From: Phycisphaerales bacterium
GTDB lineage: Bacteria; Planctomycetota; Phycisphaerae; Phycisphaerales; UBA1924
Assembly: GCA_016699835.1 (NCBI GenBank)
Contig: CP064987.1
Coordinates: 2,666,001 to 2,730,000, forward strand
DNA: 64,000 nt
Direction of reading: 5' to 3'
Shown here: in pieces, positions 25,678 through 35,599 of the stretch
How positions within the stretch are numbered: position 1 is the stretch's first letter
Layout of the letters: each line of letters opens with the position of its first letter
Notes under the pieces: model-generated
Told to the model about the DNA's origin: nothing
What the model saw: only the letters and a program-made list of their open reading frames with translations
The model's database searches: none
Position numbers and translations under genes: made by a program

Positions 25678-26792
25678 GCGATGCCCCCGGCGTGCCGTCG
25701 TCGCCCCAGCCCTGGAATCGCGGGACGGAATGGCTCAAAGGCGAGGGCCCCGCGAGCGACGTCGTGATGTCCTCTCGCGCCCGCCTCGCGAGGAACATCG
25801 CCGACTGCACCTTCGCCTCGCGCGCCTCGCGCGCACAGCGACAGCACACCCTCGACACATCACGCAACTGGCTCCTCCAAGCGGGCCTCGCCGACCGCAT
25901 GATGTGGGTCGATCTCCACGAGACGAGCGAGGTCGACAAACTCCTGCTCGTCGAGAGGCACCTCATCTCCAAGCACCTCGCGCGAGGCAAATCGCACGGG
26001 AAGTCCAAGTCCGACGACGCCTCGGGGGATCCGCGTGGCGTCGCCGTCTCTCTCCCCGACGAGCGACTCTGCATCATGGTCAACGAGGAGGATCACCTCC
26101 GCATCCAGGTCATCCGGTCGGGACTGGCGCTGGGTGAATGCTGGCGCGCAATCGATCAGATCGACGACCGCGTCGAGGCCGGGATCGAGTACGCCTTCTC
26201 CTCTCGCTTCGGCTATCTCACCGCCTGCCCGACCAACGTCGGCACGGGCCTGCGCATGAGCGTCATGCTCCACCTGCCGGGGTTGCGTCTCTCGGGCGAC
26301 ATCGACAAAGTCAAACGGGCCGCCAGCGATATGAACCTCGCCGTCCGCGGGTTCTATGGCGAAGGCTCCGACTCCGCCGGCGATTTCTACCAGATCTCCA
26401 ACCAGACAACGCTGGGCAAGACCGAGCAGACGATCGTCGAGGAACTTGACACGCAGATCATCCCCCGCGTCGTTGAGTATGAACGACACGCCCGTCGCCA
26501 ACTCGTTGAGAAACGCCGACTGACCCTCGAAGACCAGGTCTTTCGCGCCTTGGGCGCTCTGACCCATGCACGGCTGCTCTCGACCGACGAGGCCATGCAG
26601 CACCTCAGCCACGTGCGATTGGGCGTCATGTTGGGCATGATCCCCAGCGTCGAGGCCACAACCGTGAACACGCTCATGCTCCAGGTCCAGCCCGGGCACC
26701 TCCAGCGCGCGCTGGGCAAGGACCTCGACCAGGACCAGCGTCGCAGCGCGCGCGCCATGGTGGTCCGCCGCGCCCTCGGGCGATCCTCGTAA
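25674..26792 (+). CDS. mcsB: Protein-arginine kinase McsB
   Basis: A 372-residue phosphagen-kinase-fold enzyme that phosphorylates protein arginines. Conserved elements: 'SSRARLARNI' (nucleotide site), 'ERHLISKHL', 'RGVAVSLPDERLCIMVNEED' with the paired acidic residues near the guanidino site, 'FGYLTACPTNVGTGLRMSV' with the active-site-loop cysteine, and 'GEGSDSAGDF' plus 'QISNQTTLGKTE'. It uses a GTG start inside the mcsA stop. The C-terminal RDxxRA motif, known in Bacillus-type McsB as part of the allosteric phosphoarginine pocket, reads RRSARA here (residues 356-361), so the aspartate is lost. In Firmicutes the mark directs proteins to ClpCP; the target here is unknown. Confidence 0.92.
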   Translation: MSDAPGVPSSPQPWNRGTEWLKGEGPASDVVMSSRARLARNIADCTFASRASRAQRQHTLDTSRNWLLQAGLADRMMWVDLHETSEVDKLLLVERHLISKHLARGKSHGKSKSDDASGDPRGVAVSLPDERLCIMVNEEDHLRIQVIRSGLALGECWRAIDQIDDRVEAGIEYAFSSRFGYLTACPTNVGTGLRMSVMLHLPGLRLSGDIDKVKRAASDMNLAVRGFYGEGSDSAGDFYQISNQTTLGKTEQTIVEELDTQIIPRVVEYERHARRQLVEKRRLTLEDQVFRALGALTHARLLSTDEAMQHLSHVRLGVMLGMIPSVEATTVNTLMLQVQPGHLQRALGKDLDQDQRRSARAMVVRRALGRSS

Positions 26793-26824
26793 TCACGACA
26801 CGCCGTCGAAATCAGTGAATCACG

Positions 26825-27655
26825 GTGGAACCCACAACGACCCAATCCGCCGACTTCCGCTGGCCTCCAGGGCCATCTTCAGAGCCTTCGTCCACACCCC
26901 AGGCCGACGCACACGCCACGCCGGTCGCTCTGCCGCCGCCCAAGCACTGGTGGCGCGAGATCGAAGAGCAGTGGCTGGGCCTGACCCACGCGACGTGGCC
27001 CGAGCGAGCACGCGATCACTCGTGGGCCGCGGATCCGCCTGGGTCGTACTGCCCACGCTGCCTGACGACACTCGGGCCGAACGAGCGATTTGAGGAGGGG
27101 TGCCGGCATTGCGCGCGCAAGAAAGTCGCCTGGGCCCACGCTGTGCGACTGGGCGAGCACGACGGCCTGTTGCGCGATTGTGTGCTGGAGGTGAAGTTCC
27201 ACCGCTCGCGGCGGCTGGGGATCGATCTCGGTCGTGAACTCGGACGCGCACTTCTCAATGCACTCTCGAAGTCATCGATCGATCGGAACTCGGTCGTTCT
27301 CGTCCCCGTGCCGACGTCGTTTCGCCGGCGTGTGGCCCGCGGTATTGATCACACGGTTGTCCTCGCCAAGGGCGTCTCGCGTGAGACGGCGTTCCCGATC
27401 GTCCGGGGCATCGCCCGACGACATCGTCCTCAGCAGGCCAATCTCCCGGCTTCCAAGCGCAAGGCGAACGTTTCTGGCTCGATGCGGGCAACCCGAGAGG
27501 CTCTCGGACTCGACGGGCATCATGTCGTGCTCCTGGACGACGTCCTGACGACCGGGGCCACGATGAGCGAGGCCTGCCGGGCGCTCCGAGCAGTGGGGGA
27601 AAAGCACGCTCCGGCAGGTATCTGGGCGTGCGTGCTGACGGCGGGTGGGGTGTGA
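26825..27655 (+). CDS. comF: ComF family phosphoribosyltransferase-like protein
   Basis: A 276-residue cytoplasmic protein. An N-terminal zinc module ('YCPRCLTTLG' and 'GCRHCARK', about residues 75-100) is followed by a type I phosphoribosyltransferase fold: 'LRDCVLEVKFHR', 'LVPVPTSFRRRVARGIDHT', and the PRPP-binding loop 'VVLLDDVLTTGATMSEA'. This is the ComF/GntX plan, linked in some bacteria to DNA uptake. The N-terminal 70 residues are low-complexity and poorly conserved. The GTG start at 26825 lies 32 bp after mcsB, so it may belong to the mcsA-mcsB transcript. It is the last gene before the 16S leader. Confidence 0.88.
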   Translation: MEPTTTQSADFRWPPGPSSEPSSTPQADAHATPVALPPPKHWWREIEEQWLGLTHATWPERARDHSWAADPPGSYCPRCLTTLGPNERFEEGCRHCARKKVAWAHAVRLGEHDGLLRDCVLEVKFHRSRRLGIDLGRELGRALLNALSKSSIDRNSVVLVPVPTSFRRRVARGIDHTVVLAKGVSRETAFPIVRGIARRHRPQQANLPASKRKANVSGSMRATREALGLDGHHVVLLDDVLTTGATMSEACRALRAVGEKHAPAGIWACVLTAGGV

Positions 27656-27772
27656 CGCAAACACAAACCGAACATACGGAATATTAGGGGTTGTTAGTGA
27701 CCGTGACAAGTTCCCAACAGGTTCCGGATTTGGGACTTAGGAGAATTTACGACGAGATGGCTTCCCGGCGGC

Positions 27773-27800
27773 TTGACCGTGGAGGAGTTTGGCTTAGACT
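27773..27800 (+). promoter_or_regulatory. Candidate 16S rRNA promoter
   Basis: TTGACC at 27773-27778 and TAGACT at 27795-27800 with a 16-base spacer match the housekeeping sigma-factor pattern (5/6 and 4/6). The site precedes the boxA-like sequence by about 100 bases, the order expected in an rRNA leader. Transcription would start near 27807, giving a leader of roughly 500 bases. No second promoter of similar quality is obvious between comF and the 16S gene. Confidence 0.5.
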
Positions 27801-27806
27801 TGTCCC

Positions 27807-28315
27807 CTGCCCATTGAGCAGGCCGGACGACGGGCGTGATGCCTGAAGCCTTGGAAACAACTGGGAAACCAAGTGGTTTCTTCGGCGAGTTGCCCGGCGG
27901 ATCTTTGAAAAGTGAACAGTTGGGAGCCGCGCGAGAGTGTGCGTCTTCGACATGGGGACCATCCCCAGCCCTTCGGACAGGGCGGTCGTTGACGAATCCA
28001 CAAAACCGATCCACCAAGAGATCGGTGTCCGAGCCGGGGTCACAGCCCCTGGCGTTGGCATTCTCGTGTGGTTCACGAGTGAACCCTTAAATTTAATGAT
28101 TCACAAGTGAGTGAATGCCAGATTTTTCCGTCGGAACAAGCGCCGACGGCATCGGGATCCATCCGAGAGGATGGGTTTCGGTGGAGACCACCACGAGTCC
28201 AGTTCCATTCCAAGTCGCAAGACTTGGGACGGGTTGGATGAGTGGATAACCTGGTCAGCACTTCCATTGAAGATCACCCGTCACGAGAAATCGTGTTCGG
28301 GTCCAACGGAAATCA
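27807..28315 (+). other. Structured 16S pre-rRNA leader, no protein gene
   Basis: The stretch from comF to the mature 16S 5' end has no credible protein gene. Its right half holds a run of short perfect hairpins: 28070-28085 (6 bp, loop CGAG), 28099-28116 (6 bp), 28128-28149 (7 bp), 28159-28174 (6 bp, loop GAGA), 28210-28227 (7 bp, loop GCAA) and 28282-28295 (5 bp, loop GAAA). Three loops are GNRA tetraloops. Such density points to a folded RNA. The leader is presumably removed during 16S processing, but I could not find an obvious long stem pairing it with the sequence behind 16S. Confidence 0.6.
27901..27911 (+). promoter_or_regulatory. boxA-like antitermination site
   Basis: ATCTTTGAAAA closely resembles the rRNA boxA of Bacillus-type leaders (consensus around TGTTCTTTGAAAA), where NusB and ribosomal protein S10 (NusE) bind the nascent RNA and prevent premature Rho termination. 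It lies about 100 bases behind the candidate promoter and 400 bases before the mature 16S start. Confidence 0.65.
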
Positions 28316-29810
<1,495 letters not shown>

Positions 29811-29987
29811 ACTCGCCCAAACCGAAGACGAGAATACCGGTCCAAAGCCGGCAACTCGAGAACCCTTCGGCCGCACAGCGATGTGCAGCGAGTACGTCAA
29901 CACAATCTCGTTCGCCCTCTTCGGAGAGCGACAGCCTGGCCGTGAGGTCAGGCAAACGCGGCCCCAACTGTTTTCTTGTATACCAAT

Positions 29988-30028
29988 GCACATGCGCGCC
30001 GGGCCAAAACCCGGCGTGCTGTGTTTTT
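29988..30028 (+). terminator. Strong Rho-independent terminator of the 16S unit
   Basis: Stem GCGCGCCGGG at 29994-30003 pairs with CCCGGCGTGC at 30010-30019 (one G-T pair) around CCAAAA. It can extend by about five further pairs past one bulged base, and ends in TTTTT at 30024-30028. It closes the 16S transcript about 200 bases behind the gene, which shows that no 23S RNA is co-transcribed. Confidence 0.88.
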
Positions 30029-30095
30029 GTGCATGCATTCTATTTTTCAACGCCACCAGTTCGGCCGAACGCTCGTGTGTTCGCGATGCTCGCGG

Positions 30096-31031
30096 CTATC
30101 GCGTGCGTGTGGCCAGGGCGTTCCCGAGTGCGAGGAGGCCATCCGCCGATGGCCCGAGCGGTTTGAGCGACTGGAGGCAGACCTCGCGCAAGCGTGCGAC
30201 CTCCGCACGGGCCTCGTCGATGCCGACGACGCCCGGATACGTCACCTTCCCCGCGGCGGCATCCTTCCCCGTCTTCTTGCCGGCATGCTCGGCGCTCTGC
30301 TCGAGATCGATCAGGTCGTCCACGATCTGGAACATCAGACCCGCGGCCTCGGCAAAGGCGGTGATCGCCTTGAACCGTGGGTCACGAGATGAGCCGCCCG
30401 AGCCCAGGACACCCAGTCGGCATGCGGCCCGGATGAGGGCGCCCGTCTTGAGACGGTGGATGCCCTCGATTCGGTCGAGCGCGGTGTGATCGCCACTCGG
30501 ATCGGTCCTGACTCGTGCGGCATGAGTGCCAGACACGATGCCGATGGGAAGTTCGTCGCCGATCGTGTCGCAGACCTGACCATCGATCATCGCGCGTGTG
30601 GCCGACGAGAGTTCGAGCGACATTTCCAAGGCATGGGCGGACGACGGCGCGACCTGCTGGATGGTCTCGAAGGCGAGCGTGAGCAAGAGATCGCCCGCGA
30701 GGATGGCGAGGGCCTCGCCCGCGTGCTTGTGGAGTGTGGGCCTCCCGCGACGGAGATCGTCGTTGTCAAGCGCGGGGAGATCGTCGTGGACCAGGCTGAA
30801 CGCGTGGACGAGTTCGACGGCCCGTCCGGCTCCGAGCGAACGCGTCGGATCAAGGCCGCACGCCGCGGCGGCCCACCAAGCCAAGAGCGGACGGAGGCGC
30901 TTGCCGCCGCCGAGCAGGGCGTATCGCACCGCCTTATGCGTCCTGGGCGTGGTCGAGAGCGAGTCGACATACCGGACGAGCGACGACTCGATCGCGGGGA
31001 GGGTCGCGAATGGATCGATCGGGGTGATCAT
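30096..31031 (-). CDS. ispA: Polyprenyl (farnesyl-type) diphosphate synthase
   Basis: A 311-residue all-helical prenyltransferase that condenses isopentenyl diphosphate with allylic diphosphates. It has the 'GGGKRLRPLLAWWAA' diphosphate loop, the first aspartate-rich motif 'VHDDLPALDNDDLRRGRPT', the 'KTGALIRAACRLG' lysine-threonine motif and the second aspartate motif 'FQIVDDLIDLEQ'. The second motif is DDLID rather than the usual DDILD. Length and the residues before the first motif fit the short-chain FPP/GGPP group, but product length cannot be fixed by eye. It follows the PTS IIA gene by 29 bp on the same strand and ends about 70 bp from the 16S terminator. Confidence 0.88.
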   Translation of the reverse strand: MITPIDPFATLPAIESSLVRYVDSLSTTPRTHKAVRYALLGGGKRLRPLLAWWAAAACGLDPTRSLGAGRAVELVHAFSLVHDDLPALDNDDLRRGRPTLHKHAGEALAILAGDLLLTLAFETIQQVAPSSAHALEMSLELSSATRAMIDGQVCDTIGDELPIGIVSGTHAARVRTDPSGDHTALDRIEGIHRLKTGALIRAACRLGVLGSGGSSRDPRFKAITAFAEAAGLMFQIVDDLIDLEQSAEHAGKKTGKDAAAGKVTYPGVVGIDEARAEVARLREVCLQSLKPLGPSADGLLALGNALATRTR

Positions 31032-31060
31032 GGTGGCGTGAGGCGTCGCCGGCGTGGCGA

Positions 31061-31522
31061 TTACGACTTGTTCTCTTGGCTCTGGAGCAAGGCGAAGATT
31101 TCTTCGGAGGACTGTGCGGCGTAGATGCGCTCGCGAAAGTCGTCCATGATCATGAGGCGCGTGACCCGGGCGAGCGCCTGGATATGGTCGCTCGTGCGAT
31201 CGGGGGGGCTGGCGAGGAGGACGACCAGTCGGACGGGCTGGCTGTCGATGGCCTCAAAGTCGAGGGGCTTGGCGGGCTTGCCGATGGCCATGGAGAGGCT
31301 CGCCATGCCGGCGCACTTGCCGTGGGGGATGGCCAGCCCATTGCCGATGCCGGTGGTCCGGGTCTGCTCGCGGGTCCAGACGGCGTCTTTGAGGGCCTTG
31401 GGGTCGCCGACGCGGCCGGCGTCGGAGAGGACATCGACGAGTTCGTGGATAACGGCGCGCTTCTCCTGGCCTTGGAGGGGAACGCGGATGCAGTCGAGCG
31501 TGAGGATGTCGAGAAGGTTCAT
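31061..31522 (-). CDS. PTS IIA-type (PtsN-like) phosphocarrier protein
   Basis: A 153-residue EIIA domain of the fructose/nitrogen type. The start is the ATG at 31522 ('NLLDILTLDCIRVPL'), behind a short GGGGA. The phosphorylated histidine is H67 in 'NGLAIPHGKC', and the 'VRLVVLLASPPDRTSDHIQA' segment completes the domain. No EIIB or EIIC gene is nearby, so it is probably regulatory, as PtsN is in Gram-negative bacteria, and not part of a sugar transporter. It is followed by the prenyl synthase gene after 29 bp, likely in one transcript. Confidence 0.86.
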   Translation of the reverse strand: MNLLDILTLDCIRVPLQGQEKRAVIHELVDVLSDAGRVGDPKALKDAVWTREQTRTTGIGNGLAIPHGKCAGMASLSMAIGKPAKPLDFEAIDSQPVRLVVLLASPPDRTSDHIQALARVTRLMIMDDFRERIYAAQSSEEIFALLQSQENKS

Positions 31523-31683
31523 CGATCGTCCCCGAGTTGGGCGGAGTGGAGAGAGGGCGTGGATGACGCTCGGCGACACGAACGCCGGGCGGCAACTGTG
31601 GAGATCGTACGCCGATGACACGAACGGAAATGCTGGTGCGTTCGGCGTTGTCGACTCGGTTCAAGCAATGAACCGGTGGTGAC

Positions 31684-33051
31684 TCATCGACGGCGGAGAA
31701 TCGCGGAGAAGGAGCCGTCGCGGTAGGAGTGGGGCGGCTCGCCGGGGCCTCCGACCGGGAGGGCGAGATGATGGGATTCGAGCTCGATCGGCGTCTGGAG
31801 ACGATGCTGGGCCTGCTCGACACGCTCCAGATTTTCGCGCGGGTCGATGCTGCAGGTGGAATAGACGACTCGGGACTCACGGCCGGACGCGAGGAGTTCG
31901 AAGGCCTTCTTGATGAGGCCTTCTTGGATGCTCGCGAGCCGGTCGAGTTGGCCGGTCTGCGTGCGATACCGGGCCTCGGTGCGTCGCGCGAGGACGCCGG
32001 TGTTGGTGCAGGGGACATCGAGAAGGATCAGGTCGAACGTACCGGCATGGTCGCGCAGGGTGTCGAACGCGATGACGGTGACGTTGGGCAGGTGGCGAGT
32101 GGATGATGAGAGCGTGCTGAGGCGAGCATGATCGACATCGGTGGCGAGGATGCGCGCGTTGGGGAACGTGGCGGCGAGTTGGCGCGTCTTGGTCCCTTGG
32201 CCGGCGCACGCATCGAGGACGACACGTGGCGTGAGATGGGCGATGCTCCGCACGGCCATGCCCGCGGCGGCGTCCTGCACCCAGATGCCTCGGTGTTCAT
32301 TGAGAGCCGTGGCGAGGCGGGCGCCCACGAGCGGCGTGACGGCGTGCCCGGGCGTTGAATGCGGCGTGAGTTCGAGTGCCGCGAGATCGGCGTCGCTCGC
32401 CCATTGAACATTGAGCGTGATCGGCGGGCGGGCATGGGAGTGGAACGCGAGTCGGACGGCCTCGTCCTGGCCGAAGTCGGTAGCCCACGCGCGAAGGAGC
32501 GCCTCGGGGTGACTCAGGAGCACCGCGGCCTTGGCGAGCGGGTCGGGAGGCAACTCAAGAGAAAGAACCGCGAGCGAGCGTGTCGACGTGGCGTGGAGCG
32601 GGAACGAATCCGGTGTCAGTCCATCGAGGCGCTCGACCTTGAGTTCAGAGACTCGGCGGAGGATGGCGTTGACTAGGCCGCTGGCCTTGGGCGATTCACG
32701 CTTGATCCACTCGACGGTCTCGTGGAGGGCGGCGTGTGGCGGGATGCGGTCGAGAACGAGGAGTTGGGCGGTGCCGGCGAGGATCGCGGCGCGGACGACG
32801 TGGGAGAGCGAGTTCCACGGACGCGACGAGAAACGGGCGGCGATGAACTCGAGGGAGAGCCAGTGGCGGAGGACGGCATCAACGATCGCGTTGGCCAAAC
32901 CCGCGTCCTTGGGAGAGAGCGAGCGTTCGTCGATCGCGAGCGGCTCCAGGTCCGGAAACCGGCGGACGTGCTGAGCGATCACGCGAAGGGCGCTGTCGCG
33001 TGCCGAATGTGGCGGCGTATTGGCCTCAGAATGTGATCGTGGGTTCGGCAT
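31684..33051 (-). CDS. rsmB: RsmB-like 16S rRNA (cytosine-C5) methyltransferase
   Basis: A 455-residue RNA m5C methyltransferase, expected to methylate C967 of 16S rRNA. An N-terminal NusB-like RNA-binding domain ('LANAIVDAVLRHWLSLEFIA', 'LVNAILRRV') precedes a SAM-binding Rossmann domain: motif I 'LDACAGQGTKT', 'ILATDVDHARL', and the two catalytic cysteines C348 in 'LLDVPCTNTG' and C400 in 'VYSTCSIDPREN'. Motif I is a variant of the usual CAAPGGKT. The start at 33051 gives the family's normal length; the open frame extends upstream but overlaps the divergent kinase gene. It lies 68 bp from that kinase's start. Confidence 0.9.
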   Translation of the reverse strand: MPNPRSHSEANTPPHSARDSALRVIAQHVRRFPDLEPLAIDERSLSPKDAGLANAIVDAVLRHWLSLEFIAARFSSRPWNSLSHVVRAAILAGTAQLLVLDRIPPHAALHETVEWIKRESPKASGLVNAILRRVSELKVERLDGLTPDSFPLHATSTRSLAVLSLELPPDPLAKAAVLLSHPEALLRAWATDFGQDEAVRLAFHSHARPPITLNVQWASDADLAALELTPHSTPGHAVTPLVGARLATALNEHRGIWVQDAAAGMAVRSIAHLTPRVVLDACAGQGTKTRQLAATFPNARILATDVDHARLSTLSSSTRHLPNVTVIAFDTLRDHAGTFDLILLDVPCTNTGVLARRTEARYRTQTGQLDRLASIQEGLIKKAFELLASGRESRVVYSTCSIDPRENLERVEQAQHRLQTPIELESHHLALPVGGPGEPPHSYRDGSFSAILRRR

Positions 33052-33119
33052 GGCGATTCGGACGGGCACGAGGCGGGCGTCGGGATTGGAAGTCGCGGCC
33101 CGGCTAGGGTTTCGAGCGT

Positions 33120-34760
33120 ATGACGCCCGGAACGAACACTTCGGAATGGAGCGAGACGGGCGACCCAAAGCGTCGGGCCGGGCTTCTGGCCGGGATGCGT
33201 ATCCGGAAGAAACTGATTTTCCTGCACACGGCGTTCTCGCTCGTGCTCGCGGGGATTCTGATTCTGGCGCTCCGCCCGGCGGTGCGAAGCGTGGTCGAGG
33301 CCGCAGAACAGGACGAGTCGCTAGTCGTGATGCGGGCGCTCGTGCCGTCGGTGTTGCGTGAGGGGTGGCACGACGGCGTGAACCTCGCGGTGTCGATGGA
33401 GTCGGTCCGTGTGCGTCACGGCTCGGCGTCGGAACTGGGGCTGCTCCCGGATCAGGCCGCGGAGATCCGGGCGCGATTCGGCGACGCGGTGATCGCACCG
33501 GTGGCGGATCTTGGCGCGAGTGCCGTGTCCTACGTCCCCGGGGCGCGTGAGGGCGATTATGTCGCGATTCGAGTCGTGATTCCCGCGGCTCGGCGCGCGG
33601 TGTGGCTGCTCTATCTGCTCGCGTCGCTCGCGGTAGTCGCGGTGTACGCGTTCGTGGCGGTGGCGCTCGAGGTCTTTGTCCTTCCCAGGAACGTCTACGA
33701 CCCGATCCGCAGGCTGCTCGCCGCCGACCGGGCGACACGTGAAGATCGACGGACCGACGAGATCATTCCTGCCGCGGTGATCCCTGCCGACGAGCTCGGC
33801 GAGATCATGCGGTCGCGCAACGAGACGATCGGGATACTCCGGAAAAACCAGGCGGATCTCGCGGCGGCACTGGAGCAGTTGGAGGTCGTCGCCGTTGATA
33901 TGAAGCGGAGGAACCATCTTCTGGAGATGGCGCGGCGGAATCTGGCCGACGCCGACCGGCTGGCGAGTCTGGGGATGATGTCGGCGGGCCTGGCGCACGA
34001 GTTGAACACGCCGCTTGCCGTGCTCACGGGACTCGTGGAGAAGTTGAACGGCTCGCCCACGAAGAGCCTTCCGGCGGCCGAGGCGGCGCTCATGGGGCGC
34101 GTGGTCCATCGACTGGAGCGATTGGGCGAGAGCCTCTTGGACTTCGCGCGGGTGCGCCCGCCGAGGACGAGCGTTGTGCGGATGGCGGACATCGTCGAAG
34201 AGGCGGCGACGCTGGTGAGACTCGACCCGGATCGGCGTGGCGTCGAGATCCGAAACCGCGTGCCGCTGGAAGTGGTGGTGGAGTGCGACGCCGATCGGAT
34301 GGTGCAGGTCTTTGTGAACTTGCTTCGGAACTCGTGCGATTCGGTTGTGGCATATGAAGAGGGCTTGCTCTTTCGGAGCGAGGGTGGACGATTGGGATCG
34401 GTCGAGGTGCGTGGCCGCGTGGGGCCGCAGGAGTCGGTCGAATGTGAACCGGACACAAGGGACGCGGAGTGGGTGACGATCACCGTGATCGACGATGGCG
34501 GCGGAATCGATCCGGCGGTGCTCCCCCGGCTCTTTGAGCCGTTCGCCTCGACGCGGCTGGACGCACGGGGCACGGGACTGGGATTGGCCGTCGCGGAGGG
34601 GATCGTGCGCGAGCACGCGGGCGTGATCCTCGCGAAGAACCGTCCGCCGGTGGGTGGGGGTGAGCACGGGGCGATCTTTGAGATTCTGATGCCGCTGCGT
34701 CAGCGGGTTGAGCACGAGGATGATTCAACTCGGGCCTCGGCCCACGCGGGGAGGTCGTGA
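33120..34760 (+). CDS. Sensor histidine kinase, NtrB-like
   Basis: A 546-residue membrane kinase. One membrane helix lies at about residues 30-50 and a second at about 160-185, bracketing a periplasmic sensor domain of roughly 110 residues. A short coiled-coil linker leads to the dimerisation domain with the phospho-accepting H293 in 'LAHELNTPL'. The ATPase domain has 'VNLLRNSCDSV' (N box), 'DDGGGI' (G1) and 'GTGLGLAV' (G2). The start may be the ATG at 33120 or the one at 33195; the latter fits a shorter cytoplasmic tail. The response regulator follows after three bases, so the pair is a two-component system. The signal is unknown. Confidence 0.92.
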   Translation: MTPGTNTSEWSETGDPKRRAGLLAGMRIRKKLIFLHTAFSLVLAGILILALRPAVRSVVEAAEQDESLVVMRALVPSVLREGWHDGVNLAVSMESVRVRHGSASELGLLPDQAAEIRARFGDAVIAPVADLGASAVSYVPGAREGDYVAIRVVIPAARRAVWLLYLLASLAVVAVYAFVAVALEVFVLPRNVYDPIRRLLAADRATREDRRTDEIIPAAVIPADELGEIMRSRNETIGILRKNQADLAAALEQLEVVAVDMKRRNHLLEMARRNLADADRLASLGMMSAGLAHELNTPLAVLTGLVEKLNGSPTKSLPAAEAALMGRVVHRLERLGESLLDFARVRPPRTSVVRMADIVEEAATLVRLDPDRRGVEIRNRVPLEVVVECDADRMVQVFVNLLRNSCDSVVAYEEGLLFRSEGGRLGSVEVRGRVGPQESVECEPDTRDAEWVTITVIDDGGGIDPAVLPRLFEPFASTRLDARGTGLGLAVAEGIVREHAGVILAKNRPPVGGGEHGAIFEILMPLRQRVEHEDDSTRASAHAGRS

Positions 34761-34763
34761 CGC

Positions 34764-35444
34764 ATGGATCCATCCCACACGCCCCAATCTCGTACGCCAC
34801 AGAATCGGCAAGGCACTGGGCATGCGTCTGCGGAGGAATCGGTCACGCCATTGAACATCGTCGCGCTCGACGACGATCCCGATTTTCGCGAGTACATCCA
34901 GGGCGTGCTGGACGCCGATGGGCATCGTGTGCGAGTGGTGGCGACACCCGATGAGTTCTATCGCGCGTGCGAGGCCGAACTCCCCGACGTGGTGCTCCTG
35001 GACATCAAGATGGGCCGGCACAGCGGCGAGGAGGTCCTCTCCGAGATCCGCAAGCGTTGGACGAAACTCTGCGTCCTCGTCGTCACGGGCTATCCGACGA
35101 TGGAGGGCATGCGAACGACCTTCAAGCAGGATGTCTTCGACTATCTCAGCAAACCCTTCACGATCGCCGAACTGCGTCGAGTGCTCGCCCAGGCGACGGC
35201 GGCGCTTGGGCTTGGGGACGCGCCCCAGGATCGGCTCCGTCGCGAGGTCGGGCACCAGATTCGCATGAGTCGGACGGCCAAGGGCTGGACGCTCCGCGAC
35301 CTTTCCGAGGCGTCGGGCGTCAGCGTCAGCCAGTTGAGCACGATCGAGCGCGGGTCGGTTTTTCCAAGCCTGGAGTCCATCGTGGCGATTGCGACGGCAC
35401 TGGGCTCGCGGCCTTCGGCGTGGTTCATCGCGGCGGGGCTGTAA
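34764..35444 (+). CDS. Response regulator with receiver and XRE-type HTH domains
   Basis: A 226-residue regulator starting three bases after the kinase stop. The receiver domain is complete: acidic triad start 'IVALDDDPDF' (D36-D38), phosphorylation site D80 in 'VVLLDIKMGR', T108 in 'VTGYP' and K130 in 'SKPFT'. After a short linker, the C-terminal 70 residues form a Cro/CI (XRE) helix-turn-helix, 'RTAKGWTLRDLSEASGVSVS' with the following 'STIERGSVFPSLESIVAIA'. This output domain is uncommon: response regulators normally carry OmpR, NarL, NtrC or Fis-type domains. The N-terminal 28 residues are low-complexity. Its targets are not visible, but its own promoter or the downstream lpxB are candidates. 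Confidence 0.92.
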   Translation: MDPSHTPQSRTPQNRQGTGHASAEESVTPLNIVALDDDPDFREYIQGVLDADGHRVRVVATPDEFYRACEAELPDVVLLDIKMGRHSGEEVLSEIRKRWTKLCVLVVTGYPTMEGMRTTFKQDVFDYLSKPFTIAELRRVLAQATAALGLGDAPQDRLRREVGHQIRMSRTAKGWTLRDLSEASGVSVSQLSTIERGSVFPSLESIVAIATALGSRPSAWFIAAGL

Positions 35445-35599
35445 GGGGAGTGGGCGTCTCTGGGCGAATCGCCCGGTTTGGGGTGCGCTTCTACCATCTT
35501 GCGGTGGCCACGATGAACGTGGCTGTGGTCTTTGGTTGATTGAGTTCGGCGTCCGGCGAGTGCTCACGCATCGAGCCGGGGTTGGAGGATGTTGGCCTG

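Noticed and set aside
27836..28090. Short frames (up to about 85 codons) in the 16S leader.
   Set aside because: They overlap boxA and hairpins, have no ribosome-binding site or recognisable product, and fit an RNA leader better.
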